In this document: positions 1-5,999 of the stretch, piece by piece
How positions within the stretch are numbered: the stretch's first letter is position 1
Layout of the letters: every line of letters begins with the position of its first letter
Assembly: GCA_003521815.1 (NCBI GenBank)
Contig: DPHE01000089.1
Coordinates: forward strand, 1 to 9,463
Origin: Colwellia sp.
GTDB lineage: Bacteria; Pseudomonadota; Gammaproteobacteria; Enterobacterales; Alteromonadaceae
DNA: 9,463 nucleotides
Reading direction: 5' to 3'
The notes under the pieces: generated by a model
Told to the model about the DNA's origin: nothing
Seen by the model: only the letters and a program-made list of their open reading frames with translations
Database searches by the model: none
Translations under genes and position numbers: made by a program

Positions 1-67
1 TGGAGCCCGGACTTTCCTCCCCCTAAAAATACTTACGTAGATTAGGCAGCGATTGTCTAGTCAACTC
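1..67 (-). ncRNA. rnpB: RNase P RNA (M1 RNA), 5' end, partial
   Basis: This is the catalytic RNA of ribonuclease P, which removes 5' leaders from tRNA precursors. Only the first ~67 nt are present; the gene runs off the left edge. Read on the minus strand, positions 20-2 give GGAGGAAAGTCCGGGCTCC, the universally conserved P4/CR-I and P5 segment of bacterial type A RNase P RNA. The start, GAGTTGACTAGACAATCGC, corresponds to the P1/P2 strands of E. coli M1 RNA (GAAGCUGACCAGACAGUCGC). Between them lies a short P3 hairpin (CCTAA...TTAGG arms with a GTAA loop, about 25-47). The 5' end at 67 is set by the promoter at 75-103 and by alignment from memory to E. coli, so it may be off by 1-2 nt. It lies downstream of rsmI on the same strand. 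Confidence 0.95.
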
Positions 68-74
68 GATGCGC

Positions 75-103
75 ATTCTACCTGTTAGCTAGACAGTGAG
101 CAA
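75..103 (-). promoter_or_regulatory. rnpB promoter (sigma70 type)
   Basis: On the minus strand a -10 element TAGAAT (75-80) is preceded by exactly 17 bp (81-97) and a -35-like TTGCTC (98-103). The -10 is close to consensus; the -35 keeps only TTG. The 7 nt between the -10 and the expected RNA 5' end (67-68) is the normal spacing. The discriminator just after the -10 is GC-rich (GCGC), a feature associated with growth-rate and stringent control of stable RNA promoters. The promoter means rnpB need not depend on rsmI transcription. I see no clear terminator between the rsmI stop (191) and this promoter, so read-through from rsmI is possible. Confidence 0.8.
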
Positions 104-190
104 GTTATTCTACTACCATGAATAGCGTCAGAAAATCGATGGTTCCGTGTTTTGAATGTACTACGCGTTTCTTATTCACGTTACGAACCG

Positions 191-1042
191 TTATGCTTTA
201 AAACTTAACGCAATATCATATAATACATTTTTTTTCACACCATGAATTTCTGCTGTAATAGCACAGGCTGTTTTCGGTTTCATTTCGCCTAACAACAATT
301 TTAATGTTTTGATCACTTCGTTAGAGATAGCATTCACATCAATTTTAAAGCCTTCAAGAATCAGCACCATTTCACCTTTAAGCTGGTTGGGGTCTTGCTC
401 TAGCCAAGCCAGTAAATTATCAGCAGTATCTGAATGAATGGTTTCAAACGTTTTAGTCATCTCGCGGGCAATAACAACATAACGATCCCCACCTAGCGTA
501 CTAACTACATCTTTTATAGTGTCAATTGCGCGCCTCGGTGCATCATAAAAAACCATTGTTCTAGGCTCATTTACTAAGGCTAGTAATGTACTTTGTCTAG
601 CGCCTGATTTTGACGGTAAAAATCCTTCAAAAGAAAATCTATCTGTAGGTAAGCCCGCTACGCTCAACGCAGCAATAGCGGCACATGCGCCAGGGATAGG
701 CGAAACTGGTAAATTAAGACTACGACAGTGTCTCACCAAGTGAAAACCAGGATCACTGATCAGTGGTGTTCCTGCATCCGAAACGAGTGCAATGCTTTTA
801 CCCTCTTGCAACAATTGCGCAATATATTCTTGTCTTTGACGTTCATTATGATCATGTAAAGACAATGTTTTATTTTTAATGGCCGAGGCTGACAATAGTC
901 TTTGCGTATGTCGCGTATCTTCACAAGCAATAATATCAACCTGCTCTAATACTGCTAACGCCCTTGAGCTGATATCACCTAAATTTCCAATAGGAGTCGC
1001 AACAATATATAAAGTACCGGGGTTTATGTTAAATTCGCTCAT
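191..1042 (-). CDS. rsmI: 16S rRNA (cytidine(1402)-2'-O)-methyltransferase RsmI
   Basis: RsmI uses S-adenosylmethionine to methylate the 2'-OH of C1402 in the decoding centre of 16S rRNA, acting with RsmH (base N4) in the 30S subunit. The 283-aa product has the tetrapyrrole-methylase-like fold: LYIVATPIGNLGD (11-23) opens the SAM-binding domain, followed by EDTRHTQRLL (41-50), SDAGTPLISDPG (88-99), PGACA (117-121), FEGFLP (138-143), REMTKTFE (193-200) and KGEMVLILEG (222-231). The segment usually seen as YESPHR reads YDAPRR (166-171), a mild divergence. Length matches the family (E. coli about 286 aa). ATG start at 1042 with GAGAG at 1052-1059, spaced 9 nt. It is divergent from lpoA, and rnpB follows on the same strand, an arrangement known from related bacteria. 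Identification is secure. Confidence 0.97.
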   Translation of the reverse strand: MSEFNINPGTLYIVATPIGNLGDISSRALAVLEQVDIIACEDTRHTQRLLSASAIKNKTLSLHDHNERQRQEYIAQLLQEGKSIALVSDAGTPLISDPGFHLVRHCRSLNLPVSPIPGACAAIAALSVAGLPTDRFSFEGFLPSKSGARQSTLLALVNEPRTMVFYDAPRRAIDTIKDVVSTLGGDRYVVIAREMTKTFETIHSDTADNLLAWLEQDPNQLKGEMVLILEGFKIDVNAISNEVIKTLKLLLGEMKPKTACAITAEIHGVKKNVLYDIALSFKA

Positions 1043-1071
1043 GTAAACTGACTTCTCTCATTTTAATTTAG

Positions 1072-1100
1072 TTGAGACTCACTGCAATGGCGTTTATTAT
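1072..1100 (+). promoter_or_regulatory. Candidate lpoA operon promoter
   Basis: TTGAGA (1072-1077) and TATTAT (1095-1100) are separated by exactly 17 bp. Each hexamer is close to the sigma70 consensus (TTGACA, TATAAT). Transcription would start near 1107, giving an untranslated leader of about 78 nt before the lpoA TTG codon. It is the best plus-strand promoter in the gap. It overlaps a minus-strand -10 (TATAAT, complement of 1096-1101) that could serve rsmI. Not experimentally supported; inferred from spacing and consensus. Confidence 0.65.
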
Positions 1101-1101
1101 A
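1096..1101 (-). promoter_or_regulatory. Candidate rsmI -10 element, overlapping the lpoA -10
   Basis: Read on the minus strand this is a perfect TATAAT hexamer about 54 nt upstream of the rsmI ATG. A start near 1089-1090 would leave a leader of about 48 nt. No convincing -35 lies 16-18 bp upstream (the hexamers there read ACGTTT or TACGTT), so activity would rest mainly on the -10, or the site could be a by-product of the plus-strand promoter's symmetry. Confidence 0.4.
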
Positions 1102-1173
1102 ACCCCACAGCGAAATAAAAACGTACGGATTTTCCAATTTGAGCAAAACTAATTTTTCAGCCTGTTTATTTAC

Positions 1174-1178
1174 AAGGA
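1174..1178 (+). promoter_or_regulatory. lpoA ribosome binding site (fixes a TTG start)
   Basis: AAGGA sits 6 nt upstream of the TTG codon at 1185. It supports this non-ATG start. A start there gives a 27-residue lipoprotein signal peptide of normal length; no in-frame ATG lies between 1185 and the lipobox. Confidence 0.75.
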
Positions 1179-1184
1179 ATTGCT

Positions 1185-3095
1185 TTGACTAGGTCACTTA
1201 AGTACAAAAATACCAATATTTTATTTGGAACAATATTACTCATTGCCTTTTTCTTGAACGGTTGTAGTACTCAAACCTCTGTGGACAACAAACCAGAAAT
1301 AACGGTTGTTCATAAAGCCAATCAAGTAACCGCTGTCCAAACAGCCGAAGAAAAACTAACACTAGCTAAAACTCTTAACAATTTAGCACCCTCGTCGTTA
1401 TTGGCAGCACAAATCAATACGCTATTAGTGGAGTCCAGTGAGTTGTTTTTGCAACAACAAAAATTTTCAAAAGCCCTTTGGTTGGCGAATATAACCACGA
1501 GTTTAGTGATAAAAAATCCCGCTTATACTTATCGATTGTTACTGGTTAAGACAAAAAGTTTACAAGCACTGAACTATCATCAATCAGCCTATAACCAATT
1601 ACAACTCACCCGTGCATTAGTGGCTCATGTCAATACTAGCAACCCTGCTACACCGCTGAAACTGTCTTTAGAATACTACCTCTATTTACAAAAGGCGTTA
1701 GAAATAAAACAGCAACCGATACAAGCGCTTGACGCCGAATTGATGGCTTTTTCACTCAATGATAATTATTCAACACAAGATGTGTTTTCATTATGGCACA
1801 AACTGGAATCATTAAATCAGTGGCAATTAACACAATTAGTTAAATATAATCCCCCGTTGATTAAGGGGTGGCAACAGTTACTTAACTATAGCCACCGATT
1901 TGGGGCTAATAGAAAACAGTTTAATCGCTATTTACATTTGTGGGAACAGCGCTATCCGAATCATCCCGCCACACTTATTGTTGAACAATTACAAACGTCA
2001 GCACTATCAGTGAATAAAATTGAACATATTGCGGTGTTATTGCCCTTGAGTGGCAATCAACAAAGTGCAGGTTTAGCAGCGCAACAAGGTGTTTTATCCG
2101 CTTATAAAAATGATACCGCTAATAAAATCCATTTCATTGACACCAATAAATTAGATTGGACCGCACTTACCACTCAATTTACTGAATTAAATATTGACCA
2201 CGTTATCGGCCCGTTATTGAAATCTAACGTAGAAACCTATTTAAACCTGAGTGAGCAACATATAGCACTACAAATTCCAAGTCTGCTCCTCAATTTACCT
2301 ATCACTAAAAAACTCGCTAGCTACCAAACAGCTTTATCTATGCGCCCTGAAGATGAAGCAATACAAGCGGCTGCAACACTTAGCCAGCAACACTATCACA
2401 ACCCGCTCATTTTGAGCCACCAAGATAAAGTGTCAAAACGCTTAGCTATTGCCTTTAGTCAACAATGGAAAATATTAACCAATATGGAGGTTGATATTGT
2501 TTACTTTAGTGAAGGCAAACAAATGCAAGCAAGTCTAAAAGAAGCACTTGATGTAATTACAAGTCACACGCGCATAAAACAATTACAAAGCCTGCTGAAA
2601 AATAATCTTAAATCTGAATCAAGAAATCGCCGCGATATTGATATGATCTATCTTATCGGCTCCGCATCACAAACTAGATTAAGTAAACCTTATATTGATG
2701 TTAACACAAGTCCATTTGCAGCGATTATCCCTGTTTTTGCAACCTCCCGCAGTCATAGTGATTTTGATTACAACAATGGCAATACTAATGATCTGCAAGG
2801 GTTAACATTCACTCAAATGCCTTGGTTGCTAGCATCTAAGCAACAAAATAAAATTTTAGCCAAATTAAGCCATGAGTTATGGCCTAAGCGTACCGATAGT
2901 TTATCGCGTATATTTGCCATGGGGTACGACAGCTACAACCTACTCAATAAAGTGACTGCAATGCAGCAGGCCCCATATATACGACATTTTGGGCAAACGG
3001 GCGTGTTAAAGCTCAATAACAATAATATATTAACGCGTAGCCTACTTTGGGGACGCTACCAAGATGATAAGGTGATACAAATTGCCTTGGATTAG
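1185..3095 (+). CDS. lpoA: Outer-membrane lipoprotein LpoA, penicillin-binding protein 1A activator
   Basis: LpoA (YraM/LppC family) is anchored in the outer membrane, spans the periplasm and stimulates the transpeptidase activity of PBP1A during peptidoglycan synthesis. The 636-aa product starts with a basic region and hydrophobic stretch ending in the lipobox LNGC, with lipidated Cys27. The following Ser28 is consistent with outer-membrane sorting. Residues ~30-265 form a helical, Gln/Leu-rich TPR-like domain. From ~280 (IEHIAVLLPLSG) begins a type I periplasmic-binding-protein-like domain running to the end. E. coli LpoA is 678 aa, so the length is typical. Translation starts at TTG (1185) behind AAGGA. 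It is first in the lpoA-yraN-diaA-dolP operon, the same order as E. coli yraM-N-O-P; its last 14 nt overlap yraN. Confidence 0.95.
   Translation: MTRSLKYKNTNILFGTILLIAFFLNGCSTQTSVDNKPEITVVHKANQVTAVQTAEEKLTLAKTLNNLAPSSLLAAQINTLLVESSELFLQQQKFSKALWLANITTSLVIKNPAYTYRLLLVKTKSLQALNYHQSAYNQLQLTRALVAHVNTSNPATPLKLSLEYYLYLQKALEIKQQPIQALDAELMAFSLNDNYSTQDVFSLWHKLESLNQWQLTQLVKYNPPLIKGWQQLLNYSHRFGANRKQFNRYLHLWEQRYPNHPATLIVEQLQTSALSVNKIEHIAVLLPLSGNQQSAGLAAQQGVLSAYKNDTANKIHFIDTNKLDWTALTTQFTELNIDHVIGPLLKSNVETYLNLSEQHIALQIPSLLLNLPITKKLASYQTALSMRPEDEAIQAAATLSQQHYHNPLILSHQDKVSKRLAIAFSQQWKILTNMEVDIVYFSEGKQMQASLKEALDVITSHTRIKQLQSLLKNNLKSESRNRRDIDMIYLIGSASQTRLSKPYIDVNTSPFAAIIPVFATSRSHSDFDYNNGNTNDLQGLTFTQMPWLLASKQQNKILAKLSHELWPKRTDSLSRIFAMGYDSYNLLNKVTAMQQAPYIRHFGQTGVLKLNNNNILTRSLLWGRYQDDKVIQIALD
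3069..3074 (+). promoter_or_regulatory. yraN ribosome binding site inside lpoA
   Basis: AAGGTG lies 7 nt before the TTG codon at 3082, inside the last codons of lpoA. It supports the TTG start and the 14-nt overlap, implying that yraN translation is coupled to the end of lpoA translation. Confidence 0.6.
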
Positions 3096-3456
3096 CAAAA
3101 ACACAAGCCATGCACGAGGGAGAGTAACTGAGGCGTTTGCTGAGAACTATCTTATAGAGCACGGGTTAGTAGCCATAGATAGGAATGTACATTGCCGACA
3201 AGGTGAAATTGATCTTGTTATGCGTGATGATGATACTTTTGTTTTTGTTGAAGTAAAATATCGTAAAAACAATCACTTTGGCAGTGCCATCGAGTCAGTA
3301 TCTCTAGCCAAGCAAAATAAAATTAGGCATTGTGTTGCCTTTTTTTTCCATAAAGCCAACTTAAATGAATATAATACACCTTGCCGTTTTGATGTTATTG
3401 CCTTAGAAGGTAATATTAACCAACCACAGGTCACTTGGCTCAAAAATGCTTTTTGA
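3082..3456 (+). CDS. yraN: YraN family protein (UPF0102), predicted nuclease-fold
   Basis: YraN proteins are small, widespread and of unproven function. Their fold is that of PD-(D/E)XK endonucleases (Holliday-junction-resolvase-like). This copy has 124 aa (E. coli about 131) and keeps the family signature: G13...E17 in the first helix, GEIDL (41-45) with E42 and D44, then VEVK (56-59) giving the E-x-K part of the active site, followed by R61. The intact acidic residues and lysine suggest a metal-dependent nuclease centre, but that is inferred from the fold. No signal peptide is visible, so it should be cytoplasmic. It starts at TTG inside lpoA, overlapping by 14 nt in another frame. The next gene, diaA, begins 34 nt downstream. 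Confidence 0.93.
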   Translation: MPWISKNTSHARGRVTEAFAENYLIEHGLVAIDRNVHCRQGEIDLVMRDDDTFVFVEVKYRKNNHFGSAIESVSLAKQNKIRHCVAFFFHKANLNEYNTPCRFDVIALEGNINQPQVTWLKNAF

Positions 3457-3490
3457 GTTCCAACAGTACAACACCGGAGTTGCTTAACCC

Positions 3491-4081
3491 ATGCTAGAAC
3501 AGATCCAAAATAATTTCACTGAAAGTATTCAAATACAAATAGCCGCTACTGAGGCTATTTCTAGCGCTATAGAACAAGCCGGTATGATTATGGTACAAAG
3601 TTTATTATCGGGTAATAAAATGCTTGCTTGTGGCAACGCTGGCTCTGCTGGGCATGCTCAGCACTTTTGCTCCCAATTACTCCATCGTTTTGAAACAGAA
3701 CGCCCGAGCTTACCTGCTATCAACCTTGTTGCCGGTAGTGCTACAATGTCTTCTATTGCCAACGATTCCCAATTTGAGGAAATATTCTCAAAGCAACTAC
3801 GTGCCTTAGGTAATAGTGGCGATATTTTATTAGCTATATCACCTAGTGGTAACTCACGTAATGTAGTTAAAGCTGTTGAGAGCGCTGTGTCTGGTGATAT
3901 ACCTATTATAGCGTTAACCGGTCATGATGGTGGAGACATTGCGGGGTTGCTTGGCGATAGCGATGTTGAAATTAGAGTTCCTTCCGCACGCACAGCTCGT
4001 ATTAATGAGGTACATTTAATTGTAATACATTGCTTATGCGAAATCATCGATACAACACTATTTCCTCAATCGGAGTCTTAA
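3491..4081 (+). CDS. diaA: DnaA initiator-associating protein DiaA
   Basis: DiaA is a tetrameric cytoplasmic SIS-domain protein that binds DnaA domain I, helps DnaA assemble on oriC and secures timely replication initiation. The 196-aa product matches the E. coli length. It has NFTESIQIQIAA (8-19), the SIS loop CGNAGSAGHAQHF (47-59), HRFETERPSLPAI (65-77), SPSGNSRNVVKAVE (117-130), TGHDGG (143-148) and IDTTLFP (186-192). Leu190 and Phe191, which in E. coli contact DnaA, are present at the same positions. GmhA (sedoheptulose-7-phosphate isomerase) shares the fold and is the usual mis-annotation; operon position and the C-terminal LF pair favour DiaA. ATG start with GGAG at 3476-3479, a rather long 11-nt spacing. 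dolP follows after 5 nt. Confidence 0.94.
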   Translation: MLEQIQNNFTESIQIQIAATEAISSAIEQAGMIMVQSLLSGNKMLACGNAGSAGHAQHFCSQLLHRFETERPSLPAINLVAGSATMSSIANDSQFEEIFSKQLRALGNSGDILLAISPSGNSRNVVKAVESAVSGDIPIIALTGHDGGDIAGLLGDSDVEIRVPSARTARINEVHLIVIHCLCEIIDTTLFPQSES

Positions 4082-4086
4082 TTATT

Positions 4087-4683
4087 ATGCTTACTTTTTC
4101 CACCATCATTAAAAACAAATCATTTAAACTAGGTGCTGTATTACTCATTATTTCTGTACTGCAAGGTTGTGCTGCTGTTGCGGTAGTTGCTCTCACCACT
4201 AGCGCTTCTATGGGTACAGATAGACGTAGTATTGGTAATCAAATTGATGATCAAAGTATCGAAATCGAGGCGTATAATGAAATCACCAAAAATAAATCCT
4301 TAAACGACAATACTAATTTACATATTATTAGTGTTAATGGTTCGGTACTCATTATTGGTCAAGCCCCTAATTCTTATCTTAGAGATCAAGCAATAAAAAT
4401 TATTAACAATATCAATGGTATTGTACGTATTCACAATCAAATTCGCGTCGGTAACCTGACCTCAATTACTACACAAACAAATGACGTTTGGTTAACCTCT
4501 AAAATTAAAAGCGAACTGTTTTCTAGTGATGAGGTAAACGGTCATAGGATTAAAGTCATTACTGAAAATGCTGAAGTGTTTCTAATGGGATTGGTAACGA
4601 AAAAAGAAGCTGATATTGCAATTAATATCACGCGTAATATTAGTGGGGTTAATCGTGTTTATCAGGTGTTCGAATATTTGTAA
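4087..4683 (+). CDS. dolP: Outer-membrane lipoprotein DolP (YraP), dual BON domain
   Basis: DolP is a lipoprotein of the inner face of the outer membrane. It binds anionic phospholipid at division sites and supports BAM function and envelope integrity. I start it at ATG 4087, giving 198 aa (E. coli 191); upstream in-frame starts lie inside diaA. GGAG at 4072-4075, in the last diaA codons, precedes it by 11 nt. The signal peptide ends in lipobox LQGC with Cys28 and Ala29. DRRSIGNQIDD (45-55) is the family's conserved linker. BON1 spans ~55-122 (SVNGSVLIIGQAPN, 82-95) and BON2 ~132-198 (NDVWLTSKIKSELFSSD, 132-148; VITENAEVFLMGLVT, 157-171). It is last in the operon. I found no obvious sigmaE promoter upstream, although E. 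coli dolP is in the sigmaE regulon. Confidence 0.95.
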   Translation: MLTFSTIIKNKSFKLGAVLLIISVLQGCAAVAVVALTTSASMGTDRRSIGNQIDDQSIEIEAYNEITKNKSLNDNTNLHIISVNGSVLIIGQAPNSYLRDQAIKIINNINGIVRIHNQIRVGNLTSITTQTNDVWLTSKIKSELFSSDEVNGHRIKVITENAEVFLMGLVTKKEADIAINITRNISGVNRVYQVFEYL

Positions 4684-4769
4684 GTAACGATTTTCAGTAC
4701 GAGTAGACAAAATACGAGGGAAAATAATCACCTGTTCATACTGAGTTCGAGGCACGAGTAGTCGCAGTC
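4684..4769. other. Convergent intergenic gap with short direct repeat, no clear terminator
   Basis: The ends of dolP (plus) and sspB (minus) face each other across 86 bp. No hairpin with a T-tract is visible in either direction. The best dyad is ACTG (4740-4743) with CAGT (4765-4768), extended by CGA/TCG but interrupted by an asymmetric bulge. The octamer ACGAGTAG occurs twice, at 4699-4706 and 4754-4761, and a related TACGAGGG at 4713-4720. No coding potential is visible. Confidence 0.5.
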
Positions 4770-5249
4770 TTATTTAATAACTTTTAAACTCGCTTTACTT
4801 TTTGTCGATTTTTTTAATTCATCCGTTTTAGCTATCGATGAAACACTACTCAAATTTACTTTAGGTTTAACGTTGCTCTCTGAATCATCTTTAACACTGA
4901 TGCTATCTTCCGTCGGGTGCTCTATCGGTAGGGAAGTACCCGCACCATTTTCTTTCGCATAGATGGTTGTTATCGCACCATAGGGTACGGAAATACACTC
5001 AAGTTTACCGCCAAATCTTGCGCTAAACTCAATCGTTGCAACACCTAAAGCAATAGTTCCTACTGCTGATGCTGCGGTATTGAGTACTATTTGACCATCA
5101 TTTACATATGTCATTGGCACTAAAACACCATGAACACTGACATCAACAACAATATAAGGTGTTAAATCGTTATCTGAAATCCAGTCATAAAAGGCCCTAA
5201 CTAAATAGGGCTTATTAGAACTCATTTGTACTGGAGTAGAATCAACCAT
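4770..5249 (-). CDS. sspB: ClpXP protease specificity-enhancing factor SspB
   Basis: SspB is a dimeric cytoplasmic adaptor that binds the ssrA tag of stalled-translation products and tethers them to ClpX for degradation. The 159-aa product has the substrate-binding domain at ~10-108: KPYLVRAFYDWISDNDLTP (13-31), DGQIVLN (51-57), FSARFGG (75-81), YAKENGAG (97-104). A Ser/Lys/Asp-rich, presumably disordered linker (~106-154) ends in LKVIK (155-159). This corresponds to the C-terminal ClpX-binding motif LRVVK of E. coli SspB (165 aa). The linker is less acidic than the E. coli one. The ATG overlaps the sspA stop as TAATG, so translation is probably coupled. A second in-frame Met at residue 9 is possible, but the overlap favours the first. 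Confidence 0.96.
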   Translation of the reverse strand: MVDSTPVQMSSNKPYLVRAFYDWISDNDLTPYIVVDVSVHGVLVPMTYVNDGQIVLNTAASAVGTIALGVATIEFSARFGGKLECISVPYGAITTIYAKENGAGTSLPIEHPTEDSISVKDDSESNVKPKVNLSSVSSIAKTDELKKSTKSKASLKVIK

Positions 5250-5890
5250 TAAGCTGGGTGACCAAAGCGTAATTCACGTTCTTCTTCAGTTAATGAGGCT
5301 TGGAATGATTCACGTTCAAATAAACGTAGCATGTACGTTTTAAGTTCTTTTGAACCTTCTCCATCAAGCTCAATACCAAAAGCAGGTAAACGCCATAGTA
5401 ATGGAGCGATATAACAATCAACTAGACTGTATTCTTCACTCATAAAGTAAGGTGCTTCATTTAAAATAGGCGCGATACTTAACAGGCTTTCTTTTAATTC
5501 TACACGCGCTTTTTGTGCTTTATCAGCAGGGCCAGAGAGTATAATTTTAGCAAGGCTATACCAATCATTTTCAACACGATGCATCATTAAGCGGCTACGA
5601 CCACGTGATACAGGATAAACTGGCATCAATGGCGGGTGAGGAAAGCGCTCATCTAAATATTCAATAATGATTTTAGCTTCATATAATGCTAATTCACGAT
5701 CGATTAAAGTTGGTACTGTCCCGTAAGGATTGAGGTTAATTAAATCTTCTGGCAAATGGGCTAAATCAACAAAATTGATATCAACACCAACGCCTTTTTC
5801 GGCTAAGACTATACGTGCTTGATGACTATACATATCATCAGCATGCGAGAATAACGTCATAACTGAACGCTTATTTGCTGCTACGGCCAT
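5249..5890 (-). CDS. sspA: Stringent starvation protein A, RNA polymerase-associated
   Basis: SspA binds RNA polymerase and alters sigma70 promoter use in stationary phase and under acid stress; in E. coli it also lowers H-NS, and in some pathogens it controls virulence. The 213-aa product is very close to E. coli SspA (212 aa), sharing MAVAANKRSVMTLFS (1-15), YSHQARIVLAEKG (21-33), the GST-like NPYGTVPTL (54-62), YLDERFPHPPLMPVYPVSRG (78-97) and SLVDCYIAPLLWRLP (155-169). The surface pocket with P84, H85, P86 and Y92 is intact. The glutathione-S-transferase fold is used here for protein binding; I expect no transferase activity. ATG start behind a perfect AGGAGG. It follows petC by 109 bp with a hairpin between; sspB overlaps its stop. 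Confidence 0.97.
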   Translation of the reverse strand: MAVAANKRSVMTLFSHADDMYSHQARIVLAEKGVGVDINFVDLAHLPEDLINLNPYGTVPTLIDRELALYEAKIIIEYLDERFPHPPLMPVYPVSRGRSRLMMHRVENDWYSLAKIILSGPADKAQKARVELKESLLSIAPILNEAPYFMSEEYSLVDCYIAPLLWRLPAFGIELDGEGSKELKTYMLRLFERESFQASLTEEERELRFGHPA

Positions 5891-5894
5891 AAGG

Positions 5895-5900
5895 CCTCCT
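5895..5900 (-). promoter_or_regulatory. Strong sspA Shine-Dalgarno sequence
   Basis: A perfect AGGAGG on the minus strand sits only 4 nt before the sspA ATG. It is the strongest ribosome binding site in the window and would suit high SspA expression; the 4-nt spacing is slightly shorter than optimal. Confidence 0.8.
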
Positions 5901-5933
5901 AATTGTAAAACTACTTACTCAATAAACGGATAA

Positions 5934-5952
5934 TGGGGGCACAAAGCCCCCA
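5934..5952 (-). terminator. Hairpin between petC and sspA, possible attenuating terminator
   Basis: A perfect 7-bp GC-rich dyad, TGGGGGC / GCCCCCA with a 5-nt loop, lies between the petC stop (6000) and sspA. On the minus strand it is followed by TTATCCGTTTATT, which is T-rich but broken by CC and G, so it is a poor intrinsic terminator. It may partly end petABC transcripts, protect their 3' end, or mark an RNA processing site before sspA. A weaker dyad (GTCGTA 5965-5970 / TACGAC 5984-5989) lies just upstream of it in the transcript. Confidence 0.5.
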
Positions 5953-5999
5953 ATAAATTATCTTGTCGTATCTAAGTACAACCTACGACGTGTAACTTT

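Noticed and set aside
104..190. A terminator or small RNA between rsmI and the rnpB promoter.
   Set aside because: Only a weak GGTTC/GAACC dyad with a loop of about 38 nt is present, and no T-tract; nothing supportable.
3624..3809. Plus-strand 61-codon open frame inside diaA.
   Set aside because: It lies wholly within the diaA coding sequence in another frame and resembles no family; it is a shadow of a well-supported gene.
4030..4086. Longer version of dolP starting inside diaA.
   Set aside because: It would add 19 residues ahead of an already complete lipoprotein signal peptide. The ATG at 4087 has its own GGAG and gives normal family length.
4020..4086. A sigmaE promoter (GAACTT / TCTRA type) for dolP, as known in E. 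coli.
   Set aside because: I looked through the 3' part of diaA and found no pair of hexamers with suitable sequence and spacing.
4740..4768. tRNA-like or terminator-like structure around GAGTTCGAGGCACG.
   Set aside because: There is no acceptor or anticodon stem. The ACTG/CAGT dyad is short and bulged and is not followed by a T-tract.
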